From Mycolicibacterium sp. CBMA 247 (GTDB taxonomy: Bacteria; Actinomycetota; Actinomycetes; Mycobacteriales; Mycobacteriaceae), in contig NZ_VTGX01000002.1 in NCBI RefSeq assembly GCF_009729095.1, positions 186,001 through 250,000 of the forward strand: DNA of 64,000 bases, written 5' to 3'. Shown here piece by piece: positions 26,370 to 36,390 of this stretch. The position numbers and the translations under genes are program-made. Each line of letters begins with the position of its first letter. The stretch's first letter is position 1. The notes below the pieces were generated by a model, which was given only the letters and a program-made list of their open reading frames with translations, was not told the origin of the DNA and did not search any database.

Positions 26370-27842
26370 ATGCGGTGGCGCAGCAACGTCCGATCGGATG
26401 AAATCACCGGTGCGCGTCAGCAACTCGGCTGGTTCACAACGCTCTTCGCGATGGGGTTGGTGTTCCACTACTCCGACAGCCAACCGCTCGCGGTGGCGCC
26501 GGCCCTCCTGGCCGGCCTGCCGGCCCTGATATTTCCCGGCTCGGTGGCCGCCGCCGGTCTGGCCCTGGCGGGCGGGGCGACCGTGGCCGTGCTGAACCTG
26601 CCCGCCGCATCGAACCACTTGGTCTTGAGTTTGCTGATCGCCCTCGCGCTCGGCACTGCGGCATTGTGGGCACTGGCTGTCCGGAACCGGCCGGGCGTGC
26701 CGGGCAGCTTTGTCGAGCGCTGGCTCGACACCGCGCGCAACCCGGCCGGCCTCGTGCTGCTCGTGGTCTACCTGTTCACCGTCTTCGACAAGTTGAACAC
26801 TGCCTACTTCACCCCGGCGACCTCGTGCGGTGGCGAGCTGTTCGGCCAGCTCATCTGGTTCAACGGCTTCCACGGCTTCCACGGCTTCCACGGTGTGGTA
26901 CCGGGCCCGGCGCTCGGCCAGTTCGTCGCCATCGCCGCGGTGGTGATCGAGGCTGCCATTCTCGGGTTGCTCGCGGTGCCGCGGCTGCGCTACTGGGGCG
27001 TGCTGCTCGGTGTGGGCTTCCACTCGATTCTGGCGCTGGCCTCGTTCTACGACTTCGCCACGGTCGTCTTCGCGGTGTATGTGTTGCTGGTCCCGACCGA
27101 AGTGTTCGCGACCCTGGCACCCCGAGCTACCGCACTGCGACGACTGACGCTCACCGGTTTCGCCACCCATGTGCTGCTGAGTGTCGTGTCGAGTTCTGCC
27201 GACTCACCCACGAGCCCCGTCGGCCTGCAGTGGCACACCGTGCTCGTGATCACCTGGTTCGCGGCCGTAGGCCCGGTCATGTTTGCCGTGCTGCGCGGTT
27301 ACCGTGCTGCGCGGGCCGCCGGGGTCGAATCACCGAAGTGGCGCCTGCGGCCCGTGCTGCTGCTTGCGATCCCACTGCTGGCGTTCGTCAACGGGGCGAC
27401 GCCGTACCTGGGGCTCAAGACCGTCGCGAACTATTCGATGTTCAGCAACCTGCACACCGAGGAGGGCACCACCAACCACCTGCTTCCCGGTGTCACCGCC
27501 GTCCAACTGGCCGGCTACCAGCGCGACACCGTGACCGTGGTGGGACTGGAGTTCCCCGACCAATCCCGTGACATGACATATCTGCGACGCCAGGCCCGCT
27601 GGATGTCGGAAGATCCGCCGGTTCGAATCCCCTGGATGGAACTGCGGCGCACGGTGCTGCTCTGGCAGGGCGCAGGCATCAACGGCGTCCGGATCGCCTA
27701 CCTGCGCGACGGGCCGCCCCGGGTGGTGGACGATGCGATCGCGGATCCCGTACTCGCAGCGCCACTGCCGTGGTGGCAGCGGCATCTACTCGCCTTCCGC
27801 GCCGTCGACTCGGGTTGGGGCGCCGATGCCTGCCGCTGGTGA
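26370..27842 (+). CDS. polytopic membrane protein, HTTM / gamma-carboxylase-like
   Basis: A 490-residue membrane protein with about nine to ten helices in the first 370 residues and a soluble C-terminal part of about 110. The layout and the FDKLNTAYFTP, FHSILAL and NYSMFSNLHTE segments resemble HTTM (vitamin-K-dependent gamma-carboxylase-like) proteins. These are common in actinobacteria and of uncertain reaction. It contains an exact triple GFH repeat at residues 166-174 coded by three identical 9-base units. ATG at 26370 is chosen because the first helix begins about 18 residues later. Confidence 0.72.
   Translation: MRWRSNVRSDEITGARQQLGWFTTLFAMGLVFHYSDSQPLAVAPALLAGLPALIFPGSVAAAGLALAGGATVAVLNLPAASNHLVLSLLIALALGTAALWALAVRNRPGVPGSFVERWLDTARNPAGLVLLVVYLFTVFDKLNTAYFTPATSCGGELFGQLIWFNGFHGFHGFHGVVPGPALGQFVAIAAVVIEAAILGLLAVPRLRYWGVLLGVGFHSILALASFYDFATVVFAVYVLLVPTEVFATLAPRATALRRLTLTGFATHVLLSVVSSSADSPTSPVGLQWHTVLVITWFAAVGPVMFAVLRGYRAARAAGVESPKWRLRPVLLLAIPLLAFVNGATPYLGLKTVANYSMFSNLHTEEGTTNHLLPGVTAVQLAGYQRDTVTVVGLEFPDQSRDMTYLRRQARWMSEDPPVRIPWMELRRTVLLWQGAGINGVRIAYLRDGPPRVVDDAIADPVLAAPLPWWQRHLLAFRAVDSGWGADACRW
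26864..26890 (+). repeat. 9-bp tandem repeat, three identical units
   Basis: CGGCTTCCA occurs three times in a row and encodes GFHGFHGFH in the HTTM-type protein. The units are identical at the third codon position too, which suggests recent slippage. Confidence 0.85.
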
Positions 27843-27872
27843 GTCGCGGCCCTGGTGACGCAGAATCGCGGA

Positions 27873-28853
27873 ATGGACATCGCAGATCGTCTGCAACTCG
27901 ACGTACCGGTGCTCCAGGCGGGCATGGCCGGCGGCATTGCGGGGGCGCCGCTGGCCGCCGCAGTGTCAGCGGCCGGCGGGCTGGGCACCTTGGGGCTCGC
28001 CCCACCGCGTCGTCTGAAGTCGGCCATCGCGACGGTCCGCGAACAGGCGCCCGGCCGTGCGGTTGCGGTCAATCTGTTGATGCCGTTCACCCGTCGCCCT
28101 CATATCGAGGTCTGTCTAGAGGCGAAGATCGACGTCGCGGTGATGGCCTTCGAGATCGACCGAGCGTTGATCCGACGGCTCTCCGAAGGTGGTGTGTTCG
28201 TCATGGTGATGGTCGGCACCGAAGAGCAGGCCGCCACGGCGCTGGCCTACGGAGCCGACGGATTGATCGCACAGGGCCGTGAGGCGGGCGGGCATCTGGT
28301 CGGCACCGTGGCGCAGGCTGATTTTCTTCCAAAGGCATTGGCATTGGCCGGTTCCCGCCCGGTCTTCGCCGCGGGTGGCATCGCCACGGCAGCCGATACG
28401 CGGGTGGCGCTTGCTGCGGGAGCTGCCGGTGTGGTGGCAGGCACGCGGTTCCTGCTCACCCACGAGTCCGGCGCACATCCGGCGTACCGGCAGCGGATCA
28501 TCGACGCGGACAGAACACTCGAGACGACGGTGTTCGGCCTGGCCTGGCCGGAACGGCATCGGGTGGTCCCGAACGCTGCAACGAATCGCTGGTGCCATCC
28601 TGATGGCAGGGCACGCAGGCTGCCGGCAGCCATCAACAAGTACAGCGCCCCGCTGTCCCGAGTCCCCGACGGTGGTGACGGCGCGCTGCTGCGCCTTCAA
28701 CACCCGGCGCTGCCGTTCCTCACCCCGTTCACACTCAGCGCCGATATGCCGGCAGAGTGGGTGGACCGAGCCGCGCTCTACGCCGGTGACACCGCGCTTC
28801 GGTTGAACCGAATCACCACGGCGGCACAGGCCGTCGCCGAACTCACGCCGTAA
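27873..28853 (+). CDS. nitronate monooxygenase / 2-nitropropane dioxygenase-like flavoprotein
   Basis: A 326-residue TIM-barrel FMN enzyme. It starts MDIADRLQLDVPVLQAGMAGG, as in the NMO family. It has QGREAGGHLVGT (flavin and substrate binding), VFAAGGIATAADTRVALAAGAAGVVAGTRF (FMN phosphate binding) and a conserved His in the QGxEAGGH-type motif. Such enzymes oxidise alkyl nitronates; several actinobacterial members act on other substrates. A GTG at 27855 could add six residues. It follows the HTTM gene by 30 bp and may be cotranscribed. Confidence 0.85.
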   Translation: MDIADRLQLDVPVLQAGMAGGIAGAPLAAAVSAAGGLGTLGLAPPRRLKSAIATVREQAPGRAVAVNLLMPFTRRPHIEVCLEAKIDVAVMAFEIDRALIRRLSEGGVFVMVMVGTEEQAATALAYGADGLIAQGREAGGHLVGTVAQADFLPKALALAGSRPVFAAGGIATAADTRVALAAGAAGVVAGTRFLLTHESGAHPAYRQRIIDADRTLETTVFGLAWPERHRVVPNAATNRWCHPDGRARRLPAAINKYSAPLSRVPDGGDGALLRLQHPALPFLTPFTLSADMPAEWVDRAALYAGDTALRLNRITTAAQAVAELTP

Positions 28854-28869
28854 ATCGCCCCCGTAGCTC

Positions 28870-29595
28870 TCAGGCGATGCCGATCCGCCCCGGGGTGCGG
28901 TAGCTCTCGGCCTGCGCGGCGATCACATCCGGTGTCGGCAACGGTTCGGAGCTCTGCAGATAGACCCCACCGGCCCGCAACGTGTCGTCGACGAGCAGCC
29001 AGATCCACCGGACCAGGTCGGCCACCAGCCGGTCCTGCGCGGTGGAGCCGGGCTGATCGAGCCACCGACCGGTCGTCGATTCGACCAGCCCCACGATGGC
29101 GAAGGCCAGCGGCTGCGGGTCGGTGTCCACGCCAAAAGCATTGAGGTACACGGTGAACAGTGCACCGAGTTGGGTACCGATGGTCAACCGGATGTCAGCG
29201 ATGGCATCGGGCGCCGAGCCGTCCTCGCCGAGTGAGCACCGGGCCAGGTAGCGGTACAGGTTGCCGTGCTCGACCAGGAATCGCACGTGGGCGCCGACGC
29301 TGGCCTCGATGATCTGATCCATCGATCCGTGCGGTGTCCACAGCGGTGCCAGCTCGGTGTTGAGCATCTCGGCCGCCCGCTGCGCGATCGCGCGCTGCAG
29401 CTCGGCGGCATCGGTGAAGTGCCGGTACAGCTTGGTGCGGGTGACGCCGACGTGCGCGGCGATCTGCTCGGTCGAGGTCTGCGGACCGTGTTCGGCGATC
29501 GCCGACAGCGCGGCGTCGACGAATTCCGCCCGCCGGCGTTCCCGCTGACCGGCCCATCGACTGGCTGAGCCGCTGCCGCCTGATTCCACGAACAC
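28870..29595 (-). CDS. TetR-family transcriptional regulator
   Basis: A 241-residue repressor. The helix-turn-helix (TSTEQIAAHVGVTRTKLYRHFTD) lies at residues 41-63, and the rest is a helical ligand-binding domain. It is divergent from a small-protein/aldehyde-dehydrogenase operon with two operator-like palindromes between them, so it most likely represses that operon and itself. An in-frame GTG at 29589 is an alternative start. Confidence 0.86.
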   Translation of the reverse strand: MFVESGGSGSASRWAGQRERRRAEFVDAALSAIAEHGPQTSTEQIAAHVGVTRTKLYRHFTDAAELQRAIAQRAAEMLNTELAPLWTPHGSMDQIIEASVGAHVRFLVEHGNLYRYLARCSLGEDGSAPDAIADIRLTIGTQLGALFTVYLNAFGVDTDPQPLAFAIVGLVESTTGRWLDQPGSTAQDRLVADLVRWIWLLVDDTLRAGGVYLQSSEPLPTPDVIAAQAESYRTPGRIGIA

Positions 29596-29610
29596 ACCCT
29601 AGCCAATCAA

Positions 29611-29655
29611 GTGATACATGACGTACCATTCATCAACTGGTACGTCACGTACCAC
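29611..29655. promoter_or_regulatory. paired TetR operators upstream of the ALDH operon
   Basis: Two inverted 17-bp arms (29611-29627 and 29639-29655) match at 15 of 17 positions around an 11-base centre. The right arm is itself a perfect palindrome, GGTACGTCACGTACC, and the left arm carries a decayed version. This looks like two adjacent TetR dimer sites between the divergent starts at 29595 and 29680. Confidence 0.68.
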
Positions 29656-29679
29656 TAGATTTTGAAGGGAACGACGCAG

Positions 29680-30039
29680 ATGGACGCGGTACTCGCACTT
29701 CGCAAGGCGGCAGGTCTGCCGACGGCCGCCGAACCCCTGGCGCCGGCGGTGGTGCGCCCCTTCCTGAAGGCCATTGCCGCCAGTCCGCGGCTGGAACTCG
29801 CGATCCTGGACCTCACCACGCCGCACACCACCGCGATCCTCGGACCCACCCTTCTGGGCATCCCGGCCAAGAACACCGTGACCTACACCCCGGCGCAAGC
29901 CCGGGCTAAATGGGACCGCACCACTGCGTTCGAGCAGTACGCTGCGATCATGGCCGAACGGGAGGTCGGCGAAGGCCCCACACCGTATGCGCACAACCAC
30001 CACGACGCAGTGGTGCAATTCGACAAGAGCGCGAGCTGA
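29680..30039 (+). CDS. small conserved-type protein of unknown function, ALDH operon
   Basis: A 119-residue soluble protein I do not recognise. The ATG at 29680 has AAGGGAACG upstream. The N-terminal half is helical, the middle has PHTTAILGPTLLG, and the C-terminal half has GPTPYAHNHHDAVV with several His residues that could bind metal. It has no signal peptide or membrane helix. It ends 1 bp before the aldehyde dehydrogenase start and shares its TetR-controlled promoter, so a role with that enzyme is likely. Confidence 0.68.
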   Translation: MDAVLALRKAAGLPTAAEPLAPAVVRPFLKAIAASPRLELAILDLTTPHTTAILGPTLLGIPAKNTVTYTPAQARAKWDRTTAFEQYAAIMAEREVGEGPTPYAHNHHDAVVQFDKSAS

Positions 30040-30040
30040 G

Positions 30041-31732
30041 ATGAACGAAACGCAGACCGACGAAGCCCTCGAGCAACTCGTCGAGGGCGAAAAGACCTGG
30101 GCTTCACTGTCATTGCCGGCCCGTCGGGGATTGCTCGACCAGGTGCGCGCACTGACCGTGCGCCACGCCGCCGAATGGGTCGACGCCGCGGTCGGGATCA
30201 AACAACTCGACCCGTCCTCGCCGCTGGTCGGCGAAGAATGGATGTCCGGCCCGTATTCGTTGGCGGCCGGTCTGGGCGCACTGTCAGCGAGCCTGGCCAA
30301 ACTCGAAGCGGGCAAGAGCCCACTCGACGGCGCCGAGTTCGGTTATGCCCCCGGAGGCCGGACGACCGTAAAGGCGCTGCCGCTCAACACTTTCGACCAG
30401 TTGCTGCTGTCCGGGTTCAGCGCCGAGGTGTGGCTGCAGCCCGGTATCGAGCGGGCCGAGGCCGTGCACTCCGCGGGCCTGGCACAGCGTGACCCGAACC
30501 GCACCAACGGTGTGGGCGCGGTACTCGGTGCGGGCAACATCTTCTCGATCGCGCCGCTGGACACCATCTACGAGCTGTACGCCAACAACCGGGTGGTCGC
30601 ACTCAAGCTCAATCCCATCGCCGACCCGCTGCTGCCGGTGCTGACCAAGGTGCTGGCTCCGTTCATCGCGATCGGCGCCGTGCGGATCCTGACCGGCGGC
30701 GCCGACACCGGCACATATCTGGTGCGGCACAAGCTTGTTGACCATGTACACATGACGGGCAGCGCGCTGACCTACGACGCGATCGTGTTCGGCACCGGGG
30801 AGGACGGTGCCCGGCGCAAGGTGGCTGACGAACCGGTGCTCGACAAGGAGATGACCGCCGAACTCGGCGGGGTATCACCGACCATCGTGCTGCCCGGCGC
30901 GTGGAGCAAGGCCGACATCGAATTCCAAGCCAATCACGTTGCCACACAACGGCTGCACAACAACGGCTACAACTGTGTGGCGGCGCAGGTCGTGGTGCTT
31001 CCCAAGCGATGGGCGCAGCGTGATGAGTTCATCGCCGCGTTACGCAAGGCCGTCAATGACGCGCCGTCCCGCCCGGCCTACTACCCCGGCTCCGATGCCA
31101 GGATCGCCAGCGCCGAGGCGTCGTATCCGGACGCACAGCACCTGGGCTCGAGGGGTGCCCGTGTTCTGGTGGTCGATCCGGCCAACCGTCAAGCACTGTT
31201 GTGCACCGAGTATTTCGGCCCGGTGCTCGGCGTGATCGAACTCGACATAGACAATCACGAGTTCGCCGAAGAGGCGGTCCGCGTCGCCAACGACGAGTTC
31301 GTCGGCACCCTCGGGGTGAACGTCATCGCCCACCCGGACACCATCGCGGGCCTGGGCGGGAAGTTCGACCACCTCGTCGCGCAGCTGCGCTACGGCACCG
31401 TTGCGATCAACGCGTGGACCGGTGTGGGCTACCTGACGCCTACCGCCACCTGGGGCGCCTTCCCCGGACATCGCCGCAACGACATCCAGAGCGGAGTCGG
31501 CGTGGTGCACAACGCTTTCCTGCTCGACCGCCCGGAGCGCACCGTGGTCCGCGGCCCGTTCCGTCCCGCGCCGCGTTCGGTGCTGCGCGGAGAGTGGTCG
31601 TTGTCGCCGAAGCCGCCGTGGTTCGTCAACAACCGCACCGCGGCGACGACGGGCCGGCTGCTCGTCGACTTCGCGGGGGCGCCGAGCTGGGCCAAGCTGC
31701 CTGCGATCTTCGCTTCCGCGTTGCGCGGTTAG
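30041..31732 (+). CDS. aldehyde dehydrogenase family protein
   Basis: A 563-residue NAD(P)-dependent dehydrogenase, longer than the usual 480-500 because of an extended C-terminal part. The catalytic Glu lies in TAELGGVSPTIVLPG, and the catalytic Cys is probably that of NNGYNCVAAQV, in place of the usual GQxC. The cofactor-binding segment around VRILTGGADTG is present. It probably oxidises an aldehyde to the acid in catabolism. It is the second gene of the TetR-controlled operon. The substrate is unknown. Confidence 0.82.
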   Translation: MNETQTDEALEQLVEGEKTWASLSLPARRGLLDQVRALTVRHAAEWVDAAVGIKQLDPSSPLVGEEWMSGPYSLAAGLGALSASLAKLEAGKSPLDGAEFGYAPGGRTTVKALPLNTFDQLLLSGFSAEVWLQPGIERAEAVHSAGLAQRDPNRTNGVGAVLGAGNIFSIAPLDTIYELYANNRVVALKLNPIADPLLPVLTKVLAPFIAIGAVRILTGGADTGTYLVRHKLVDHVHMTGSALTYDAIVFGTGEDGARRKVADEPVLDKEMTAELGGVSPTIVLPGAWSKADIEFQANHVATQRLHNNGYNCVAAQVVVLPKRWAQRDEFIAALRKAVNDAPSRPAYYPGSDARIASAEASYPDAQHLGSRGARVLVVDPANRQALLCTEYFGPVLGVIELDIDNHEFAEEAVRVANDEFVGTLGVNVIAHPDTIAGLGGKFDHLVAQLRYGTVAINAWTGVGYLTPTATWGAFPGHRRNDIQSGVGVVHNAFLLDRPERTVVRGPFRPAPRSVLRGEWSLSPKPPWFVNNRTAATTGRLLVDFAGAPSWAKLPAIFASALRG

Positions 31733-31757
31733 AACCGCGTCAGACCCGGTTAGGCCG

Positions 31758-32336
31758 TCAGCTGCCAAGCACCGGTGCCGATGCGGGCAGCAACCGCTGC
31801 GCGCAGTCCAGCAGCACCCGGTGCAGCTCCTCGTCGGAGATGTCGTTGAGCGCGGGGTCGGTGGCGCTGCCGTAGACACCGGCGGCGAGCACCGACATGC
31901 AGATCCGGCCGGCGGCGTCGGGTTCGGGGCCCAGCAGGATCCCGGTGAGCCGTTCGATCGTGTCCTGGAGTTCGGCTCGACTGTGCACCAGGCCGTCGAT
32001 GACGGGGTCGCCGTGGAAGACCGCGGTCACCCGTCGATGCCGCACGGCCATCTCGACCATGCCGCTGACGGCGGCCTCCCGCCGGGCATCCGGCGTGGAC
32101 ATCGCCTCGGCGATGCGGACCAGCCGGATCATGTCGTCGAAGACCGGCTGGATGACCGCCAGGACGATCTCGTCCTTGGAATGGAACTGGTAGTAGACGG
32201 CAGCCTTGCTGACGCCGAGGCGGTCGGCGATCATCTGCAGCGACGTGCCGTTGACACCGTGCTCTGCGAACAGGCTCAGCGCCGCCTCCAGCACCCGTTC
32301 GCGCGCAAAGCCACGCGGCGCAACAGCCTTTGCCAC
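31758..32336 (-). CDS. TetR-family transcriptional regulator
   Basis: A 192-residue repressor with a standard N-terminal helix-turn-helix (TSLQMIADRLGVSKAAVYYQFHSKDEI, about 30-54) and a helical ligand domain. It is divergent from the MmpS/MmpL genes, the usual place for repressors of such exporters. Between the two lies only a truncated methyltransferase reading frame. Control of the mmpS-mmpL transcript is the likely role but is not shown. Confidence 0.87.
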   Translation of the reverse strand: MAKAVAPRGFARERVLEAALSLFAEHGVNGTSLQMIADRLGVSKAAVYYQFHSKDEIVLAVIQPVFDDMIRLVRIAEAMSTPDARREAAVSGMVEMAVRHRRVTAVFHGDPVIDGLVHSRAELQDTIERLTGILLGPEPDAAGRICMSVLAAGVYGSATDPALNDISDEELHRVLLDCAQRLLPASAPVLGS

Positions 32337-32476
32337 ACCTGTCCCTTCGTCGCGCTGAGCGTACCCAAACGCGGGCTAGATCACAGCGTCAATTGGCCAA
32401 CCGACTTGATTGAAGTTAGCCGACTGTATAGGTTTCACTTTACATCCGGCTAGGAATCCCACGGGGAGGAGTGGTG

Positions 32477-33053
32477 ATGCCAAGTTCGTGCGTGGCACAT
32501 CCGGCCGACCTTCTCGACACCTACCTCCTGACCGCCGTCGAATCCGGCGTCGAGCAGGTGGTGTTCCTGGCCTCCGATCTGGACCCGCGTCCTTATCAAC
32601 TGCCCTGGCCTGCCGGTACCGGCGTGTACGTCGTCGACCATCCGGCGATCCTCGACGTCAAGACCGACGCCGTGACTGGTATCACCACCCCCACGGCTGC
32701 CGTGCGGGGTGTCGCCGCCGCGATCAGCGGCAACTGGCCCTCCGCGCTCACCCGGGCCGGATTCGACGCCGACCGGCCCACCCTGTGGAGCGTGGAAGGC
32801 GTATTACCCTTCATTCCATTGGATGAGCAACGTCGGCTCATCGCCGACATCACCGCACTCAGCGCATCAGGCAGCAGGCTGATCTCGGAGATGTCCGCGA
32901 GCCCCTTTCGGGACGATTCCGACGGGGATGTCGACGTTGATAATCGTTGGCGGCAATTCGCCGATGCCGACATCATCACGAAGTGGCGATGGAGCTTCGC
33001 AGCTAGCCGGTACGTCATCGCGTACCTGACCTCCGAAAGGCCGACCAGCGAAC
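32477..33053 (+). pseudogene. truncated SAM-dependent methyltransferase (mycobacterial TIGR00027 type)
   Basis: The frame encodes the middle and most of the end of the class I methyltransferase family expanded in mycobacteria: ESGVEQVVFLASDLDPRPYQ (SAM-binding motif I), LPWP, WSVEGVLPFIP and ITALSASGSRLISE. Family members are about 280-300 residues with roughly 80-100 residues before motif I; here only about 20 precede it, after a GGGGAGGAG site and ATG. At the other end the frame runs straight into mmpS in the wrong phase and stops at 33190. It looks like a decayed leftover that now forms the leader of the mmpS-mmpL mRNA. Confidence 0.7.
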
Positions 33054-33482
33054 ATGAAGCTGTTGAAACGGTTCTGGATCCCGTTGATCATCGCCGTGGT
33101 GGTAGTGGTCGGCGGGTTCACGGTGATGCGGGTGCGCACGTTCTTCGGCGCAGGCGACGGTTCGGGTATCGCCAGCGCCAAGGTCGATGACACCAAGCCC
33201 TTCGACCCCAAGGTCGTGGTCTATGAGATCTACGGCGAACCCGGCGCGCACGCGGACGTGAACTACCTGGATCTCGACGCCCAGCCCCAGCGCATCGACG
33301 GGGTCGCCCTGCCGTGGACGCTGCGGCTGGAGTCCACCGCGCCGTCGGTGTTTCCCAACATCGTCGCGCAGGGCGACGGCAGCACGATCAGCTGCCGCGT
33401 CACCGTCGATGACGAACTCAAGGACGAGAGAACTTCCAACGGCGTGAACGCCCAGACCTTCTGCTTGGTGAAATCTGCATGA
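33054..33482 (+). CDS. MmpS-family membrane protein
   Basis: A 142-residue protein with a short basic N-terminus, one membrane helix (about 8-28) and an extracytoplasmic beta-rich domain ending in [13 protein letters not shown], typical of MmpS4/MmpS5. Conserved YEIYGEPG and the two cysteines (ISCRV and TFCLV) are present. MmpS proteins are accessory subunits of MmpL exporters for siderophores, glycopeptidolipids or drugs. The mmpL start overlaps its stop (ATGA), so the two are coupled. Confidence 0.93.
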   Translation: MKLLKRFWIPLIIAVVVVVGGFTVMRVRTFFGAGDGSGIASAKVDDTKPFDPKVVVYEIYGEPGAHADVNYLDLDAQPQRIDGVALPWTLRLESTAPSVFPNIVAQGDGSTISCRVTVDDELKDERTSNGVNAQTFCLVKSA

Positions 33483-36385
33483 GCAATTACGACACTCCGA
33501 CCGACTCGATCCCGGTCAGCGGCCCACAGCACGCCCAGCCCGCTCAGCACGGCGGCATCGCCAAGTGGATCCGGCGCCTGTCCATCCCGATCATCCTCGG
33601 CTGGATCGTGCTTATCGGCATTCTGAACACCGTCGTGCCCCAGCTCGAAGAGGTGGGCAAGATGCGGTCGGTGTCGATGACGCCGGACCAGGCGCCGTCG
33701 ATGATCGCGATGAAGCGCGTCGGCGAGGTTTTCCAGGAGTTCAAGTCCAACAGCTCGGTGATGGTCGTGCTGGAAAGCGACCAGGCGCTGGGCGACGACG
33801 CGCACAAGTACTACGACCAGATCGTCGCCAAGCTCGAGGCCGACACGAAGCACATCGAGCACGTCCAGGATTTCTGGGGCGACCCGCTGACCGCCTCCGG
33901 CGCGCAGAGCTCCGACGGCAAGGCCGCCTATGTGCAGGTCTACACCGCGGGTAACCAGGGTGAGGCCCTGGCCAACGAATCCGTCGAAGCCGCGGAGCAC
34001 ATCGTCCAGAGTGTGCAGGCACCTCCGGGTGTCAAGGCGTATGTGACCGGCCCGGCGGCGATGGCGGCTGATCAGGAGATCGCCGGCAACAGAAGCCTTG
34101 AGATGATCACCGCCCTGACCTTCTTGGTCATCATCATCATGTTGTTGACGGTGTACCGCTCGGTCATCACAGTGATCTTGACGCTGCTGACGGTCATGCT
34201 GTCCCTGTCGGCCGCCCGCGGTCTCATCGCGTTCTTGGGCTACTACAACATCATCGGGCTCTCGACGTTCGCCACCAACCTGCTGGTGATGCTGGCCATC
34301 GCCGCGTCGACGGACTACGTGATCTTCCTGATAGGCCGATATCAGGAGGCCCGCAGTGTCGGTGAAGACCGAGAGTCGGCCTACTACACCATGTTCCACG
34401 GCACCGCCCACGTCATCCTGGGTTCGGGCCTGACGATCGCGGGCGCCACGTTCTGCCTGCATTTCACGCGGCTGCCCTACTTCCAGTCGCTGGGTATCCC
34501 GCTGGCCATCGGCATGGTCGCCGTGGTGGGCGTCGCGCTCACCCTGGGCCCGGCCATGGTCACGGTGGCCACCAAGTTCGGCAAGACCCTGGAGCCCAAG
34601 CGAGCCATGCGCACCCGTGGGTGGCGCAAAATCGGTGCCGCGGTGGTGCGTTGGCCCGGACCGATCCTGATCGCCACCATCGCACTGGCACTGATCGGCC
34701 TGCTGGCCCTGCCCGGGTATCGCACCAACTACAACGACCGCAAGTACCTACCCCAGGATCTGCCGGCCAACACCGGCTACGCCGCGGCAGACCGCCACTT
34801 CTCCCCGGCGCGCATGAATCCCGAACTGCTGCTGATCGAAAGCGATCACGATCTGCGCAACTCCGCGGACTTCCTGGTCATCGAACGGATCGCCAAGCGC
34901 GTCGTCGGGGTGCCTGGCATCTCCCGGGTGCAGGCCATCACCCGCCCGCAGGGCTCGCCGATCGAGCACACGTCGATCCCGTTCAACATCAGCATGCAGG
35001 GCACCACCCAGACCATGAATCAGAAGTACATGCAGGACCGCATGAAGGACATGCTCGTGCAGGCCGACGAGATGCAGGTCACGATCGACACGATGAGCAA
35101 GATGATCGCTCTCATGGAGAAGATGCAGGTCACCATGAACAGCATGGTCGGCAAGATGCACGTGATGGTCGCCGATGTACAGGAATTGCGGGACCACATA
35201 GCGGATTTCGACGACTTCTTCCGCCCGATCCGCAACTACCTGTACTGGGAACCGCACTGCTACGACATCCCGATGTGCTGGGCGATGCGCTCGGTGTTCG
35301 ACACCCTTGACGGCGTCGACACCATGACGGACGACTTCCAGAAGATCGTGCCCGATATGGATCAGATGAACGCCCTGATCCCGCAGATGCTCGCGACGAT
35401 GCCGCCGATGATCGCGACCATGCAGACGATGAAGACGATGATGCTGACCATGCAGGCCACCAACGGCGGCTTGCAGGATCAGATGGCGGCCATGCAGGAC
35501 AACTCCACCGCCATGGGTCAGGCCTTCGACTCCGCCAAGAACGACGACTCGTTCTATCTGCCACCTGAGGCCTTCGAGAATCCGGACTTCAAGCGCGGCA
35601 TGAAGATGTTCCTGTCCCCGGACGGGCACGCGGTGCGGTTCATCATCAGCCACGACGGCGACCCGATGAGCCCCGAAGGGGTCGCACACGTCGAACCGAT
35701 CAAGTTGGCGGCCAAGGAGGCCATCAAGGGCACCCCGCTGGAGGGTTCCAAGATCTACCTCGGCGGTACCGCGGCCATGTTCAAGGACATGCAGGAAGGC
35801 GCCAACTACGACCTGCTGATCGCCGGAATCGCCTCGCTGTGCCTGATTTTCATCATCATGCTGATCCTCACGCGCAGCATGGTGGCCGCCGCGGTGATCG
35901 TCGGCACCGTCGTGCTGTCCCTCGGGGCATCATTCGGTCTGTCGGTGCTCATCTGGCAGCACCTGATAGGGCTGGAACTGCACTGGATGGTGCTGGCCAT
36001 GTCGGTGATCATCCTGTTGGCGGTCGGTGCCGACTACAACCTGCTGCTGGTCGCCCGCTTCAAAGAGGAGATACACGCCGGGCTCAACACCGGCATCATC
36101 CGTGCCATGGGCGGTACCGGGTCGGTGGTCACCTCGGCAGGTCTGGTGTTCGCGTTCACCATGATGTCGATGGCGGTCAGCGAGCTCGCGGTGATCGGCC
36201 AGGTCGGCACCACGATCGGCCTTGGCCTGCTGTTCGACACCGTGGTCATCCGGTCCTTCATGACCCCGTCGATCGCCGCCCTGATGGGCAAGTGGTTCTG
36301 GTGGCCGCAGATGGTGCGCCAGCGGCCCAAGCCCGAACCCTGGCCCAAGCCGATCCAGCGCGAGCCGCAGGACGCTTTGGCCTAA
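33479..36385 (+). CDS. MmpL-family RND exporter (MmpL4/MmpL5 type)
   Basis: A 968-residue transporter with twelve predicted helices. The relay Asp-Tyr pairs are [12 protein letters not shown] in TM4 and [12 protein letters not shown] in TM10. The second periplasmic loop (about 510-690) carries a very Met-rich coiled coil (repeated [28 protein letters not shown]) as in MmpL4 and MmpL5, where it reaches across the periplasm. The conserved [13 protein letters not shown] follows it. It acts with MmpS. The substrate could be siderophore, lipid or drug; the sequence alone does not decide. TetR at 31758-32336 is the probable regulator. Confidence 0.93.
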   Translation: MSNYDTPTDSIPVSGPQHAQPAQHGGIAKWIRRLSIPIILGWIVLIGILNTVVPQLEEVGKMRSVSMTPDQAPSMIAMKRVGEVFQEFKSNSSVMVVLESDQALGDDAHKYYDQIVAKLEADTKHIEHVQDFWGDPLTASGAQSSDGKAAYVQVYTAGNQGEALANESVEAAEHIVQSVQAPPGVKAYVTGPAAMAADQEIAGNRSLEMITALTFLVIIIMLLTVYRSVITVILTLLTVMLSLSAARGLIAFLGYYNIIGLSTFATNLLVMLAIAASTDYVIFLIGRYQEARSVGEDRESAYYTMFHGTAHVILGSGLTIAGATFCLHFTRLPYFQSLGIPLAIGMVAVVGVALTLGPAMVTVATKFGKTLEPKRAMRTRGWRKIGAAVVRWPGPILIATIALALIGLLALPGYRTNYNDRKYLPQDLPANTGYAAADRHFSPARMNPELLLIESDHDLRNSADFLVIERIAKRVVGVPGISRVQAITRPQGSPIEHTSIPFNISMQGTTQTMNQKYMQDRMKDMLVQADEMQVTIDTMSKMIALMEKMQVTMNSMVGKMHVMVADVQELRDHIADFDDFFRPIRNYLYWEPHCYDIPMCWAMRSVFDTLDGVDTMTDDFQKIVPDMDQMNALIPQMLATMPPMIATMQTMKTMMLTMQATNGGLQDQMAAMQDNSTAMGQAFDSAKNDDSFYLPPEAFENPDFKRGMKMFLSPDGHAVRFIISHDGDPMSPEGVAHVEPIKLAAKEAIKGTPLEGSKIYLGGTAAMFKDMQEGANYDLLIAGIASLCLIFIIMLILTRSMVAAAVIVGTVVLSLGASFGLSVLIWQHLIGLELHWMVLAMSVIILLAVGADYNLLLVARFKEEIHAGLNTGIIRAMGGTGSVVTSAGLVFAFTMMSMAVSELAVIGQVGTTIGLGLLFDTVVIRSFMTPSIAALMGKWFWWPQMVRQRPKPEPWPKPIQREPQDALA

Positions 36386-36390
36386 CCCCC

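Noticed and set aside
26864..26890. Possible CRISPR-like or regulatory array
   Set aside because: Only three 9-bp units with no spacers, inside a coding frame that they keep open; it is a coding microrepeat.
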